Of a stretch of DNA of 64,000 bases, positions 31,741 through 39,427 are shown one piece after another (position 1 is the stretch's first letter; every line of letters starts with the position of its first letter). The notes beneath the pieces were generated by a model. That model was not told where the DNA came from, searched no databases, and worked only from the letters and a program-made list of their open reading frames with translations. Source of the DNA: JAJVID01 sp050247435. Its GTDB lineage: Bacteria; Acidobacteriota; Blastocatellia; RBC074. The stretch covers positions 1-64,000 of the forward strand of contig JBFWUF010000006.1 in assembly GCA_050247435.1 (NCBI GenBank). The letters run 5' to 3'. Both the position numbers and the translations under genes were made by a program.

Positions 31741-33566
31741 GTTGGCGTCTAATTACCGCGCTCTCGATTTTTTCACTGAGCGTCACACTTCCAACGCCAT
31801 CTTTGGCGGTTTGCCTAACCATGGCCGCGCAACAATCCGCCGCGCCCGCCAAAGCCGATGAAGAGAAGCAGCAAACGTCGTCGAAGCCTGGTTCGATCAA
31901 GGGCCGCGTCATCGGCGAAGACGGGCAGCCGATGGCGAACATTCCGGTCGCCGCAATCTCCATCGGACGCAGCGCCGCGCGCCGCGCCGGCGGGCAATCG
32001 CCGCAAACCAACACCGACGACGATGGCGCTTTCGAGTTTGAAGGCCTGGCGCCCGCGTCTTACGCGATCTCGGCCTCCGCGCCGGGTTACATCACTCCGC
32101 CGCCTGAAGGCGAAAACAGCGCGGGCGTTTATCGCGTCGGCGAATTCGCCAACATCACGCTGGTGAAAGGCGGAGTCATCACCGGCAAAGTCACGAACTC
32201 CGCCGGCGAACCGCTGACCGGCGTCAGCGTCTACGCCGTGCGCGTCGGCGGCGTTGATGGCGAAGCCGACAATCAACCGGTGTTTCAAGGCTTCGGGCGA
32301 AACTGGCGCACGGATGATCGCGGCGTCTATCGCATCTACGGACTCGTTCCCGGCGCCTACATTATTCAAGCCGGCGGCGGGAGCGGCTTTGGCCCGAACT
32401 TACTGTCGCCGTTCGGCGGAGACGCGCCGACTTACTATCCGTCGTCGCCGCGCGAGGCCGCGGCGCACGTGCTCGTGCGCGCTGGCGAAGAAGTCGCGGG
32501 CATTGACGTTCGTTATCGCGGCGACAAAGGGCGCGTCATCAGCGGCAGAGTGACGGCGAAAACCGGCGGCGATGGCGCTCGCTCCGGTCCCATTCAAATC
32601 ACCTTGAGCATAGCCGGATCGGACGCGGTCGTCGCGACAGCTTTGCAGATGGGCAGAGGGCCAATGAACAGAGGCGCGAGTGGCGGCTTCGCGCTTTACG
32701 GCGTGCCCGACGGCGAGTATGAGATCATCGCAAGGCTCAACGGATTTGGGGCGGAGAGTGACGCTGTTTCAGCGCCGCGCCGCGTGTCGGCGCACGGCGC
32801 TAACGTCAGCGGTATTGAGCTGGTCCTGACGCCGCTTGCATCGCTCAGCGGGCGCGTTGTCGTCGAGAATAAAGCCGCCTCTTGTCAGCAATCACGCGCT
32901 TCATCGGTTGAAGAAATATTGCTCGTCGCCGAACGCGATGACGCTCAGGCTCGCGAAGCCACGCTGGCTGGCCGATTGGCGCCAACGCGTCCCGCCGCCC
33001 CGAACGCGGCCGGCGAATTCACGTTGCGCAATCTGGAGGCCGGACGCCATCGCGTGACCGCGCGATTGCCGGATGAAAACTGGTACGTCCGCGCAATCAG
33101 CATCGAGGGCAAGCCGTCCGCGCCAACCGCGCGCAGAACGCCCGCGCCAGCGCCAGCCAACATCGCGCGCATCGGCGTCACGTCCAAGCCCGGCGAAAAG
33201 CTGTCGGGAGTGACGGTGAGGATTGCCGAAGGCGCGGCGGGATTGAAGGGTCGGGTTGATCGAGGCGGCAAAGCCTCAGGAAAAATCCGAGCGCATTTGA
33301 TCCCCGCCGAGAAAGAGGCCGCTGACGATGTTTTGCGTTACGCGCAGGTGAACGCGGACGGCGATGGAGCCTTCCGCTTCAAAAATCTCGCGCCTGGCCG
33401 TTACTACCTGCTGGCGAAGCAGATCAAGGATGGCGACGCGCACGCGCGGCAGGAAGCCTGGGACACCGTGCGCCGCGCGGCGTTGCGCAAAGAAGCTGAA
33501 GCCGCCGGCGCCGCCATCGAGTTACAATCCTGTCAGCGCGTCAACGATTATCGGATAAATTATTGA
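31737..33566 (+). CDS. Secreted carboxypeptidase-regulatory-like repeat protein 2
   Basis: 609 aa if translation starts at GTG 31737, which gives a normal signal peptide (SWRLITALSIFSLSVTLPTPSLA). The frame is open to 31578, but the extra 53 residues are translated from a dispersed palindrome and lack signal-peptide logic. The mature part repeats beta-sandwich modules (SIKGRVIGEDGQPM, VITGKVTNSAGEP, GVYRIYGLVPGAYIIQAGG, FRFKNLAPGRYYLLAK), much like protein 1, from which it probably arose by duplication. No ribosome site is evident because the palindrome supplies the upstream sequence. No enzymatic motif. Start uncertain. Confidence 0.82.
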   Translation: MSWRLITALSIFSLSVTLPTPSLAVCLTMAAQQSAAPAKADEEKQQTSSKPGSIKGRVIGEDGQPMANIPVAAISIGRSAARRAGGQSPQTNTDDDGAFEFEGLAPASYAISASAPGYITPPPEGENSAGVYRVGEFANITLVKGGVITGKVTNSAGEPLTGVSVYAVRVGGVDGEADNQPVFQGFGRNWRTDDRGVYRIYGLVPGAYIIQAGGGSGFGPNLLSPFGGDAPTYYPSSPREAAAHVLVRAGEEVAGIDVRYRGDKGRVISGRVTAKTGGDGARSGPIQITLSIAGSDAVVATALQMGRGPMNRGASGGFALYGVPDGEYEIIARLNGFGAESDAVSAPRRVSAHGANVSGIELVLTPLASLSGRVVVENKAASCQQSRASSVEEILLVAERDDAQAREATLAGRLAPTRPAAPNAAGEFTLRNLEAGRHRVTARLPDENWYVRAISIEGKPSAPTARRTPAPAPANIARIGVTSKPGEKLSGVTVRIAEGAAGLKGRVDRGGKASGKIRAHLIPAEKEAADDVLRYAQVNADGDGAFRFKNLAPGRYYLLAKQIKDGDAHARQEAWDTVRRAALRKEAEAAGAAIELQSCQRVNDYRINY

Positions 33567-33576
33567 CGAGGCGCAT

Positions 33577-33682
33577 AGCGTTTGGAGCGCTGCGGTTTGG
33601 CGCCGCTTTGCTACAGTCCTGGCGAACGGCTTCCTGATCAAGCAATGCCAAAGCGGCGCCGAGCCGCCGCACTCCAAACGCT
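33577..33682. repeat. MITE-like large inverted repeat
   Basis: 34-nt arms, AGCGTTTGGAGCGCTGCGG... at 33577-33610 and its near-complement at 33649-33682 (a few mismatches), around a 38-nt centre. Flanking GCGCA/TGCGC bases extend the symmetry. No transposase frame inside. Size and form fit a miniature inverted-repeat element or a large extragenic palindrome. Confidence 0.7.
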
Positions 33683-33732
33683 CCGCGTGCGCCGCACAGC
33701 CTGTTTATGTTCTGAAACAATTTCCGGCAAGA

Positions 33733-33765
33733 CGCTGAAGGTCGCTCCAGGAGCGGCCTTCAGCG
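33733..33765. repeat. Palindrome GCTGAAGGYCGCTCC
   Basis: Arms of 16 nt with one mismatch around a single A (CGCTGAAGGTCGCTCC and GGAGCGGCCTTCAGCG). Lies between the MITE-like element and the LTXXQ-like gene. Tight one-base centre as in the GTGGGGCAA family, but different sequence. Confidence 0.65.
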
Positions 33766-33843
33766 CATGTTGACCGCCGCTGAAAAAAAGGCGGAACTTT
33801 CTCTGCTCGTCGAGACCACTGCCAGTGATGCCGATTGACAAAA

Positions 33844-33875
33844 GGAAGCGCGGTTCAATTCAGATCCGCGCTTCC
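33844..33875. terminator. GC-rich hairpin before the LTXXQ-like gene
   Basis: Perfect 10-nt arms GGAAGCGCGG and CCGCGCTTCC with a 12-nt loop, preceded by AAAA. Could end transcripts from upstream or be a further dispersed palindrome. Confidence 0.4.
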
Positions 33876-33914
33876 GCTTCGACTAACATTCAAGCTTAAG
33901 GAGTAACACGAGCA

Positions 33915-34487
33915 ATGATGCCGAGAGGAAAATCTACAATCGCTACCGTTCTGCTGCTCTGCGCCATCGTCGGCGGCGCGGCAATGGTTCTGGCCCAGCA
34001 AGGGCCGCAACGCAGGCAGCGTGATCCGCTGGGATTTTTGAAGCGCGCCATCACCGAAGCCAATGCGCCCGCGCTTACGGCGGAGCAGGAGACGCAGTTG
34101 AAAGCGCAGATCGCCAGCTTCCGTGACGCGCAGCCGGACGAACCCGACGAAGCGTTACATGCCGCCCACACCGCTTACAACGACGCGATTCTGGCCGGTG
34201 ATCTGGCAACGGCTCAGGCGCAGGCGGCGATCATCGCCAATCGGTCCGCCGAGCTGTCCAACGCGAGGCTGCAAGCTCTGGCGAAATTCCACGTTGACGC
34301 GCAAGCCGTGCTCAAAAATGGCGGGCAGTGGGAGCTGTTGAAACAAAAATTCGGCGACCGCCTGGTGGGAATGATCGGCTCTTTGGCGGGCGGCCCTCCG
34401 TTCGGCGGCCCCCGGCCTGGAGGCGGACACGGATTTGGGCCTGGATTCGGGCCGGCGCAAAGGTCTGGAGGATTTGATCGGAACTAA
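33915..34487 (+). CDS. Periplasmic LTXXQ/Spy-like protein
   Basis: 190 aa; ATG codons at 33915 and 33918, with AAGGAG upstream. Signal peptide (STIATVLLLCAIVGGAAMVLAQ). The helical middle has APALTAEQETQLKAQIASFRDAQ, the LTxxQ-type segment of Spy/CpxP-like periplasmic proteins, and a second heptad-like region. The C-terminal tail is Gly/Pro/Phe-rich (GGPPFGGPRPGGGHGFGPG). Spy relatives act as ATP-independent chaperones or stress sensors; that role is inferred from the fold only. A hairpin follows at 34526. Confidence 0.75.
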   Translation: MMPRGKSTIATVLLLCAIVGGAAMVLAQQGPQRRQRDPLGFLKRAITEANAPALTAEQETQLKAQIASFRDAQPDEPDEALHAAHTAYNDAILAGDLATAQAQAAIIANRSAELSNARLQALAKFHVDAQAVLKNGGQWELLKQKFGDRLVGMIGSLAGGPPFGGPRPGGGHGFGPGFGPAQRSGGFDRN

Positions 34488-34525
34488 CCTCGGCGATGAA
34501 CATTGAACCTTGATTCAACATTGGG

Positions 34526-34556
34526 AAGGCCGCCGTTGATTGCCGATGGCGGCCTT
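34526..34556 (+). terminator. Hairpin terminator after the LTXXQ-like gene
   Basis: AAGGCCGCC pairs with GGCGGCCTT (9 bp) around a 13-nt loop, 39 nt past the stop, then TTCGCTT. Moderate terminator. Confidence 0.55.
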
Positions 34557-34573
34557 TCGCTTGGATACGGAGC

Positions 34574-34714
34574 CTATGGCGCGACAAGACCCTGGCGAGA
34601 GATTAAAGCAAGAGCCGCAAAGCCAATGAGCGCCAGCGCCACGACCCACACAAGGGAACGGCAGCGCGCCCGCAGCCGGCGTTTCTTCTTCTTCAGATAT
34701 CTACCTAATTTCAT
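34574..34714 (-). CDS. Possible 46-aa basic membrane protein
   Basis: Starts MKLGRYLKKKKRRLRARCRS followed by a single hydrophobic segment (LVWVVALALIGFAALALI) and a short tail: a positive-inside single-pass membrane peptide. The ribosome site is weak and an antisense frame of similar length exists, so the call rests on the composition alone. Confidence 0.4.
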   Translation of the reverse strand: MKLGRYLKKKKRRLRARCRSLVWVVALALIGFAALALISRQGLVAP

Positions 34715-34974
34715 AGGTGTCTTTTCTTGATGGAGATCCCACAAACTGTTTAAGAGCGAATTAGAGGTGAGGGCCGCGGCTCGTGATTGTCGTGGCCTGG
34801 CGCAACAGGGCATCAGTTGCGCCAGGAAGATAGCTGACTGAGGATGAACAGAAGATGAACTGGCGATGCATTTGTTGACGCCTGGAGAAACTTCGTTCTG
34901 TTGCGGGAAGGCGGCCTGCGCTGGATGTTGGCGCAGGTGGCTGATGACCCGCGCTCACAGTATCTGATCACTTA

Positions 34975-35751
34975 TCAACTACGGGAAGGTTTGCTCAGAA
35001 ACTTCCTGACGCTGTTCTGGCAGTCGGGTGTTTGCCGCGCGATGATGTTCAAATCCACTCCGGCGCGAATCGCCTGCTCGAAATTCATCGAGTCAATCTG
35101 GTAGAGCAGATATTTCGTCAGCATCAACGCCGAGGCGCTCAGTTGTGAAACTTCCGCCGCGTACTTTTCGACCTCGGCCTCGAAATCGGCGTCGTCGCAA
35201 ACGCGGTTGATGAATCCAATGGCGGCGGCCTCATCCGCAGAAAACGTCTTGCCGGTGGCGAGGATTTCAAACGCGCGTTTTTCGCCCAGATTGCGCCGCG
35301 CGATGGACATGACGATGGCTGGAACGAAGCCGATCTTGACCTCGGTGTAACAAAATTGCGCCGAACGCGAGGCGATCACCATATCGCAAGCCGAAGCCAG
35401 CCCCGCGCCGCCAGCGAGCGCGCGTCCGTGAACCGCCGCGATGACCGGTTTTTTCAAGCGGCGCATCGTCAGGAAAAGCTCGGCCATTTGCAAAGCGCCT
35501 TCCAGATTTTCGAGCACTGAAGCCTGCGCCGATTTTTCCAATTGGGCCAGGTCGGCCCCGGCGCAGAAATCCTTGCCCGCTCCGCGCAAGATGACGGCGC
35601 GGACTTGATCGTCAGCTTCCGCCGCGGCCATCGCGTCGCGCAATTCGCTGATGATCCGGTCGTTCAGCGCGTTGCGTTTCTCCGGGCGGTTGAGCGTGAT
35701 GAACGCGGCGCCGTTTTTGGCTTCGTAAGTGATGTCATTGTATTCAGCCAT
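34975..35751 (-). CDS. Enoyl-CoA hydratase/isomerase, methylglutaconyl-CoA hydratase-like
   Basis: 258 aa. Crotonase fold: ITLNRPEKRNALND, oxyanion-hole segment DFCAGADLAQLE, GRALAGGAGLASACD, and AQFCYTEVKIGFVPAIV. The second catalytic Glu (in TEVKIG) is present. The first, usually in GGxELA, is Gly here, as in LiuC/AUH-type and some other crotonases. The FCYTEVKIGFVPA segment is closest to methylglutaconyl-CoA hydratases of leucine or isoprenoid breakdown. Start at ATG 35751 with GAGGT 5 nt upstream. No other leucine-catabolism genes are nearby, so the substrate is uncertain. Confidence 0.9.
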   Translation of the reverse strand: MAEYNDITYEAKNGAAFITLNRPEKRNALNDRIISELRDAMAAAEADDQVRAVILRGAGKDFCAGADLAQLEKSAQASVLENLEGALQMAELFLTMRRLKKPVIAAVHGRALAGGAGLASACDMVIASRSAQFCYTEVKIGFVPAIVMSIARRNLGEKRAFEILATGKTFSADEAAAIGFINRVCDDADFEAEVEKYAAEVSQLSASALMLTKYLLYQIDSMNFEQAIRAGVDLNIIARQTPDCQNSVRKFLSKPSRS

Positions 35752-35792
35752 GGAAACCTCATTCGCTTTAGGGACGAATCGAGAATAGATCA

Positions 35793-35872
35793 ACCACGGG
35801 GAAAAGGAGATCACGGGGAAAGACCAAATGTTAGCGATGTTTTCTTCCCCGTGTTCCCTGTTTCCCCGTGGT
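35793..35872. repeat. Imperfect inverted repeat ACCACGGGGAAA
   Basis: Arms of about 30 nt, ACCACGGGGAAAAGG... from 35793 and ...CCTGTTTCCCCGTGGT ending 35872, with internal mismatches. Lies between the crotonase and DUF3108 genes. Confidence 0.65.
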
Positions 35873-35899
35873 TTGGCGCTTTTATTCGGTGCCCAATCC

Positions 35900-36958
35900 T
35901 TATTCGCCTTTTTGAGCCTTCTCCGTTTTCGGTTTCTCTTCGTCTTCCGGCTCGATGATGTTGCACTTGTTTTTGAAGTTGAGCAGTTTGGCCGTGACCG
36001 TGCCCGAAGCCGTTTTGGCCACCAGCCGCAATGGCGTGTGCTTGTTGTCGTCGCTTACCCACATCGTCATCTCGCCCTTGCGGGTAATCAGCCGGCCTGG
36101 GCCGAACAGTTTCGGTTCGAGTCTGATGGTCTTGATCTTGCCGCAATCGGTCTTGAGACTCTCGCGTTTGCCGACGAGTACCTCAAACTGGTAGTTCTCT
36201 TCGTCGGTGCTGACTGGGAAGACCAGCATCTGGCCTTCTTTCAGTTTTTGCAATCGCACGAAGTAGATTGCCGAGAGCAGGCCCAACATTCCCTCCTTGC
36301 GCGGCAACAGCTTGGCGCGCGGCGGCGCGGCGGGTTTGTTCAAATCGGTGGTCAGATATTTGACCTGCTGTTCGGCGCGGTCGAAGAGGGCGGTTTGCAC
36401 GGCGTTTTTCTTGCCCTCCTTCATCTCTTTGAAACTGACTACCGCCGAAAAATCGCGCAGGTCAACCAGCGTCTCGAAACGGTCGCGCACGTCAACACCA
36501 AGCATGGCCAGGAGCATGCCTTTCGACACAGCGGTCGCGCGCAGATGCAGAAGCTGTTCTTCAGGCGCGGGCGCGAATTCGACGTTCATCCCTTTGATCA
36601 AAGGCTCAGGCTTCTTCTCCTGCGCGTTCTGTTCTGCGGAGTTTTGCGGTTTCGAGACCGCTCCAAGATTCTCGAACGTGATGACGCCGACCGAGGCGTA
36701 AATCGGGAAACGCGAAAACTTGATCTCGTATTCCAGCTTTTCGCCAGTGGGAATCGGGAACGAATTGCCGAACTCGCGCCGCAGCGTAGCCGGCGGATTG
36801 TTCGGCGTTGGCTTCGCCGTCGCGGCCTTCCGAACCTCAGTTAGCTGGGGTCTGGTTTCGCTCTGCTGGTTACCGTTTTGAAAAGCGCTGGTTCGGTTCG
36901 CGCCGCACAGGCCGAAAACGAAGAGTAGAACCAGAGAAGCGATGATTGTTCGTTTCAT
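35900..36958 (-). CDS. DUF3108 family periplasmic protein
   Basis: 352 aa from ATG 36958, with signal peptide (TIIASLVLLFVFGLCGANRTSA) and a Gln/Asn/Pro-rich linker. DUF3108 hallmarks: PIPTGEKLEYEIKFSRFPIYASVG, VDVRDRFETLVDLRDFSA, and the C-terminal KTIRLEPKLFGPGRLITRKGEMTMWVSDDNKHTPLRL. The family is a periplasmic beta-rich fold of unknown function. The frame is open to 37009, but that would run into the palindrome at 36977-37045. Confidence 0.88.
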   Translation of the reverse strand: MKRTIIASLVLLFVFGLCGANRTSAFQNGNQQSETRPQLTEVRKAATAKPTPNNPPATLRREFGNSFPIPTGEKLEYEIKFSRFPIYASVGVITFENLGAVSKPQNSAEQNAQEKKPEPLIKGMNVEFAPAPEEQLLHLRATAVSKGMLLAMLGVDVRDRFETLVDLRDFSAVVSFKEMKEGKKNAVQTALFDRAEQQVKYLTTDLNKPAAPPRAKLLPRKEGMLGLLSAIYFVRLQKLKEGQMLVFPVSTDEENYQFEVLVGKRESLKTDCGKIKTIRLEPKLFGPGRLITRKGEMTMWVSDDNKHTPLRLVAKTASGTVTAKLLNFKNKCNIIEPEDEEKPKTEKAQKGE

Positions 36959-36976
36959 TTTCGAGTAAAGCGTAAT

Positions 36977-37045
36977 CAGTACCGCGAGCGGTAGCGAGCG
37001 TGCTTCCACAATTCAAAGCCGCGCTCGCTATCGCTCGCGGTACTG
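36977..37045. repeat. Long palindrome CAGTACCGCGAGCGG
   Basis: 24-nt arms (36977-37000 and 37022-37045) with one mismatch and a 21-nt centre. Starts 2 nt after the stop of the ICMT-like gene and ends just before the DUF3108 start, filling the whole gap between two minus-strand genes. Confidence 0.8.
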
Positions 37046-37047
37046 AC

Positions 37048-37617
37048 TCAGAAAAGATTTGCCGCCTTCAGCGACAGAACCGCGATGACGATTGAGAGGC
37101 CGATCAACGCGCGATATTCGCGGTGATGCAGATACTGCCGCAAATCGAAGCTTCGCGTCTGACCGTTCCGGTAAGGCGTCGCACGCGGAACGAACAGCGG
37201 CACGCGAGCCTCCCATTCCGAATAAGCTCCAGCGAACAGCAACCTCATGTGCGACGCTTCGGCCCGCATCACCGGCCAGTAGATCAACAGGAAGAACGCG
37301 ACGAGCCACAATCCCAGCAACAGATTTCCGCCACAGATCGCACACCCGGCGGCCATCAAAAAGCTGCCGAAGTAGAGCGGGTTGCGCGTGAAGGCGTAAG
37401 GGCCTGTCATCGTCAGCTCGGCGTTCTTCCGCAAATGGCCTGAAGCCCAGGCGCGATAGAGCGCGCCGCACAAGGCGACGGGAACGCCCACGGCAAGCGA
37501 ACGCCACGTCGGTTGAGAAAAGACGACGAACAGGATCGCAGTGATGAAACCCAGCGGGACTCGCAAACGCTGAATCAGCGAGCGCGAGTCGTGACTTGTT
37601 TTCGGTTGGTTGCTCAT
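37048..37617 (-). CDS. Isoprenylcysteine carboxylmethyltransferase-like membrane methyltransferase
   Basis: 189 aa integral membrane protein with about four hydrophobic segments. Family motif GPYAFTRNPLYFGSFLMAAG (the SAM-binding NPxY of ICMT/PEMT-type enzymes) followed by YWPVMRAEASHMRLLFAGAYSEW, in which the RAE...Y...W spacing is typical. The ATG at 37617 overlaps the stop of the heptosyltransferase gene (ATGA), so it is co-translated with LPS-core genes. The substrate, a lipid or isoprenoid, is unknown. Confidence 0.88.
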   Translation of the reverse strand: MSNQPKTSHDSRSLIQRLRVPLGFITAILFVVFSQPTWRSLAVGVPVALCGALYRAWASGHLRKNAELTMTGPYAFTRNPLYFGSFLMAAGCAICGGNLLLGLWLVAFFLLIYWPVMRAEASHMRLLFAGAYSEWEARVPLFVPRATPYRNGQTRSFDLRQYLHHREYRALIGLSIVIAVLSLKAANLF

Positions 37618-38699
37618 CTTTCCTCTGAAAAAATCGGAAGCTCGCGGCCTTGATTCCGCATTCCGCAATCCACAATCCGCAATCTCCTCTCGACTCCCCG
37701 CCAGACGGTCTCGACCGGAATCTTCATGCACGACGTGTGGCTGCAACTTCGGCGGTAACAGTCAACGCGGCAATCCAGATCGTCGCGTTCGATAACCACA
37801 TCGTTTTTCGCGAACGGCCCGTTGCGGCGCGATTCGGTCGGGCCGAAGATCGCCACGATGGGAGCGCGAGCCGCCGCCGCGATGTGCATCGGCCCCGTGT
37901 CGCCGCCGATGAAAAGCCTGGCGTGGCGCGCGAGCGCGAAGAATTGTTTGAGCGTTGTATCGAGCGTGATCGCGGCGCCCAATCGCGATTTATAAGTCAC
38001 CATTTGCGCCAGTTCCTCTTCGCCGGGGCCGTAAGTCACGATCGAGTGAATGCCGTAAGCTTCCACCAAACGGCCGGCGATTGCGCCGAAATTTTCCGCG
38101 CCCCAGAGCTTGGTCGGCCACCCGCCGCCGGGATTGAGAATTGCGAAGCGTCCATCGAGCCGTTCGGCCTGTTCCCAGGCAAACCGTTCGTCATCTTCCG
38201 ACAACGAGATCGGGAATTCATATTCGCCAGACACGTCGCAGCCGAGATGCTCGGCCAGTTTCAGATTCTTTTTGATGATGTGATCGTCATCATCAACCGG
38301 CACGCGCTCGGTCAGCATAAAGGCGCTGGCCGGTTCGCGCAGGGCTTCGCGGGCAAAGCCGATGCGGCGCGGGACGCGAGCCAGCCGCGCGACCATCGCC
38401 GATTTCATCAATCCCTGAAAATCCAGCGAGAGGTCGAATCGCGCGTTGCGCAACCTGGCCATCGCCTTGCGGATCGCCAGTTGGGTTTCAGCGTTCATGA
38501 GACTCTTCCGCCACCCGCGCATGTCGAGTTCGATCAATTCGTCGAGGAGCGGATTGCCTTGCAAAATCTTCGCCGCGCCGCCCTGCTCGACCGCCCAGGC
38601 GATGTGCGCTCCCGGCATAGCCCGCCGCAGCGCCGCCAGCGCGGGCAGCGTATGCACCACGTCGCCAATGGCCCCCAGTTTGACGATCAAAATCCGCAT
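37614..38699 (-). CDS. Glycosyltransferase family 9, LPS heptosyltransferase I-like
   Basis: 361 aa. Adds heptose to lipid A-Kdo in LPS inner-core synthesis. MRILIVKLGAIGDVVHTLPAL is the hallmark of heptosyltransferase I-type GT9 enzymes. NPGGGWPTKLWG and FIGGDTGPMHIAAAARAPIVAIFG form the ADP-heptose site. A Cys-rich patch (DCRVDCYRRSCSHTSC) comes before the end. The last 20 residues (RLRIVDCGMRN...) are translated from a heptamer repeat (37653-37684), so the natural C-terminus has probably been extended. Follows gmhB by 28 bp. Confidence 0.9.
   Translation of the reverse strand: MRILIVKLGAIGDVVHTLPALAALRRAMPGAHIAWAVEQGGAAKILQGNPLLDELIELDMRGWRKSLMNAETQLAIRKAMARLRNARFDLSLDFQGLMKSAMVARLARVPRRIGFAREALREPASAFMLTERVPVDDDDHIIKKNLKLAEHLGCDVSGEYEFPISLSEDDERFAWEQAERLDGRFAILNPGGGWPTKLWGAENFGAIAGRLVEAYGIHSIVTYGPGEEELAQMVTYKSRLGAAITLDTTLKQFFALARHARLFIGGDTGPMHIAAAARAPIVAIFGPTESRRNGPFAKNDVVIERDDLDCRVDCYRRSCSHTSCMKIPVETVWRGVERRLRIVDCGMRNQGRELPIFSEER
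37653..37684. repeat. Imperfect tandem heptamers (ATTCCGC/AATCCGC)
   Basis: Four to five 7-nt units in the 3' end of the heptosyltransferase gene, encoding the unusual tail RIVDCGMRN. Complement of the GCGGATT-type units seen at 25782. Confidence 0.65.
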
Positions 38700-38727
38700 A
38701 AAACTAAAGAAAGACGGATTCCGCAAT

Positions 38728-39324
38728 TTAATCCGCATTCCGCATTCCGCATTCCGCATTCTCCAGAATCCATTTCACGGCTTCCAGCAAATTCTCAGCG
38801 ACATAGTCCGGCTGGCGCGGCCAATGTTGGCGCTCGGTCTCATATTCTTTGCGCCCCAAACCTGTCATCACCATCACGCCGCGCGCTCCCGCCGCATGGC
38901 CAGCTTCGATGTCCCGATAGCGATCTCCGATGACGTGGCACCGGCTGAGATCGAGATTAAAATCCTTCGCCGCCTTTTTGACTAAACCGGGCCTGGGCTT
39001 GCGGCAATCGCAATCAAGGCGATAGGGCGGCGAGCCGTAATCGGGGTGATGCGCGCAATAATAGATCGCGTCAACCCGCGCTCCTTGCAAGCGCAATAAC
39101 TCTTCCATCAATTCATGAATCTTCAGCAGGGTGGCTTCGGTGAGATAATTGCGTGCGATGCCGGATTGATTGGTCAGGACGACGGCCATCCGGCCCGATT
39201 GGTTGATCAATCGGACGGCTTCAGCCGCGAAGCTGTATAGCCGGAATCGATCGGGAGCGATGATGTGTCCGTTTTCTTCATTCAGCGTGCCGTCACGGTC
39301 GAGAAATATGGCGTGATTGGTCAT
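38728..39324 (-). CDS. gmhB: D-glycero-D-manno-heptose-1,7-bisphosphate 7-phosphatase
   Basis: 198 aa HAD-superfamily phosphatase of ADP-heptose synthesis. DRDGTLN at 9-15 carries the nucleophile Asp9 and acid/base Asp11; TNQSG is motif II; KPxPG and GDRYRDIEAG are motifs III/IV. The GmhB-type zinc site is present: C90, H92, C105, C107 (CAH...CDC). It directly precedes the heptosyltransferase, supporting the pathway. The last residues (NAECGMRNAD) come from a heptamer repeat. gmhA and the bifunctional hldE gene are not in the window. Confidence 0.93.
   Translation of the reverse strand: MTNHAIFLDRDGTLNEENGHIIAPDRFRLYSFAAEAVRLINQSGRMAVVLTNQSGIARNYLTEATLLKIHELMEELLRLQGARVDAIYYCAHHPDYGSPPYRLDCDCRKPRPGLVKKAAKDFNLDLSRCHVIGDRYRDIEAGHAAGARGVMVMTGLGRKEYETERQHWPRQPDYVAENLLEAVKWILENAECGMRNAD
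38730..38764. repeat. Tandem heptamer ATTCCGC x4-5 at the end of gmhB
   Basis: AATCCGC, three perfect ATTCCGC units and a degenerate ATTCTCC. It encodes the gmhB C-terminus up to the stop and lies in the leader of the next gene. Confidence 0.75.
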
Positions 39325-39362
39325 GAGGCAAAATCTTTGTCGCGATTGCTCGCCGCAAAAGA

Positions 39363-39395
39363 ACAGGGGAAGAGTAACACCCGCTCTTCCCCTGT
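39363..39395 (-). terminator. Rho-independent terminator after the OmpA-family gene
   Basis: Perfect 12-bp stem ACAGGGGAAGAG / CTCTTCCCCTGT with a 9-nt loop. In the minus-strand direction it is followed by TCTTTT. It separates the OmpA-family gene from gmhB. Confidence 0.8.
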
Positions 39396-39427
39396 CATGT
39401 TATTCCGCATACTTCACGGAAATCGGT

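Noticed and set aside
34503..34730. 75-aa plus-strand frame opposite the possible 46-aa membrane protein
   Set aside because: It starts in the terminator of the preceding gene and has no family-like features.
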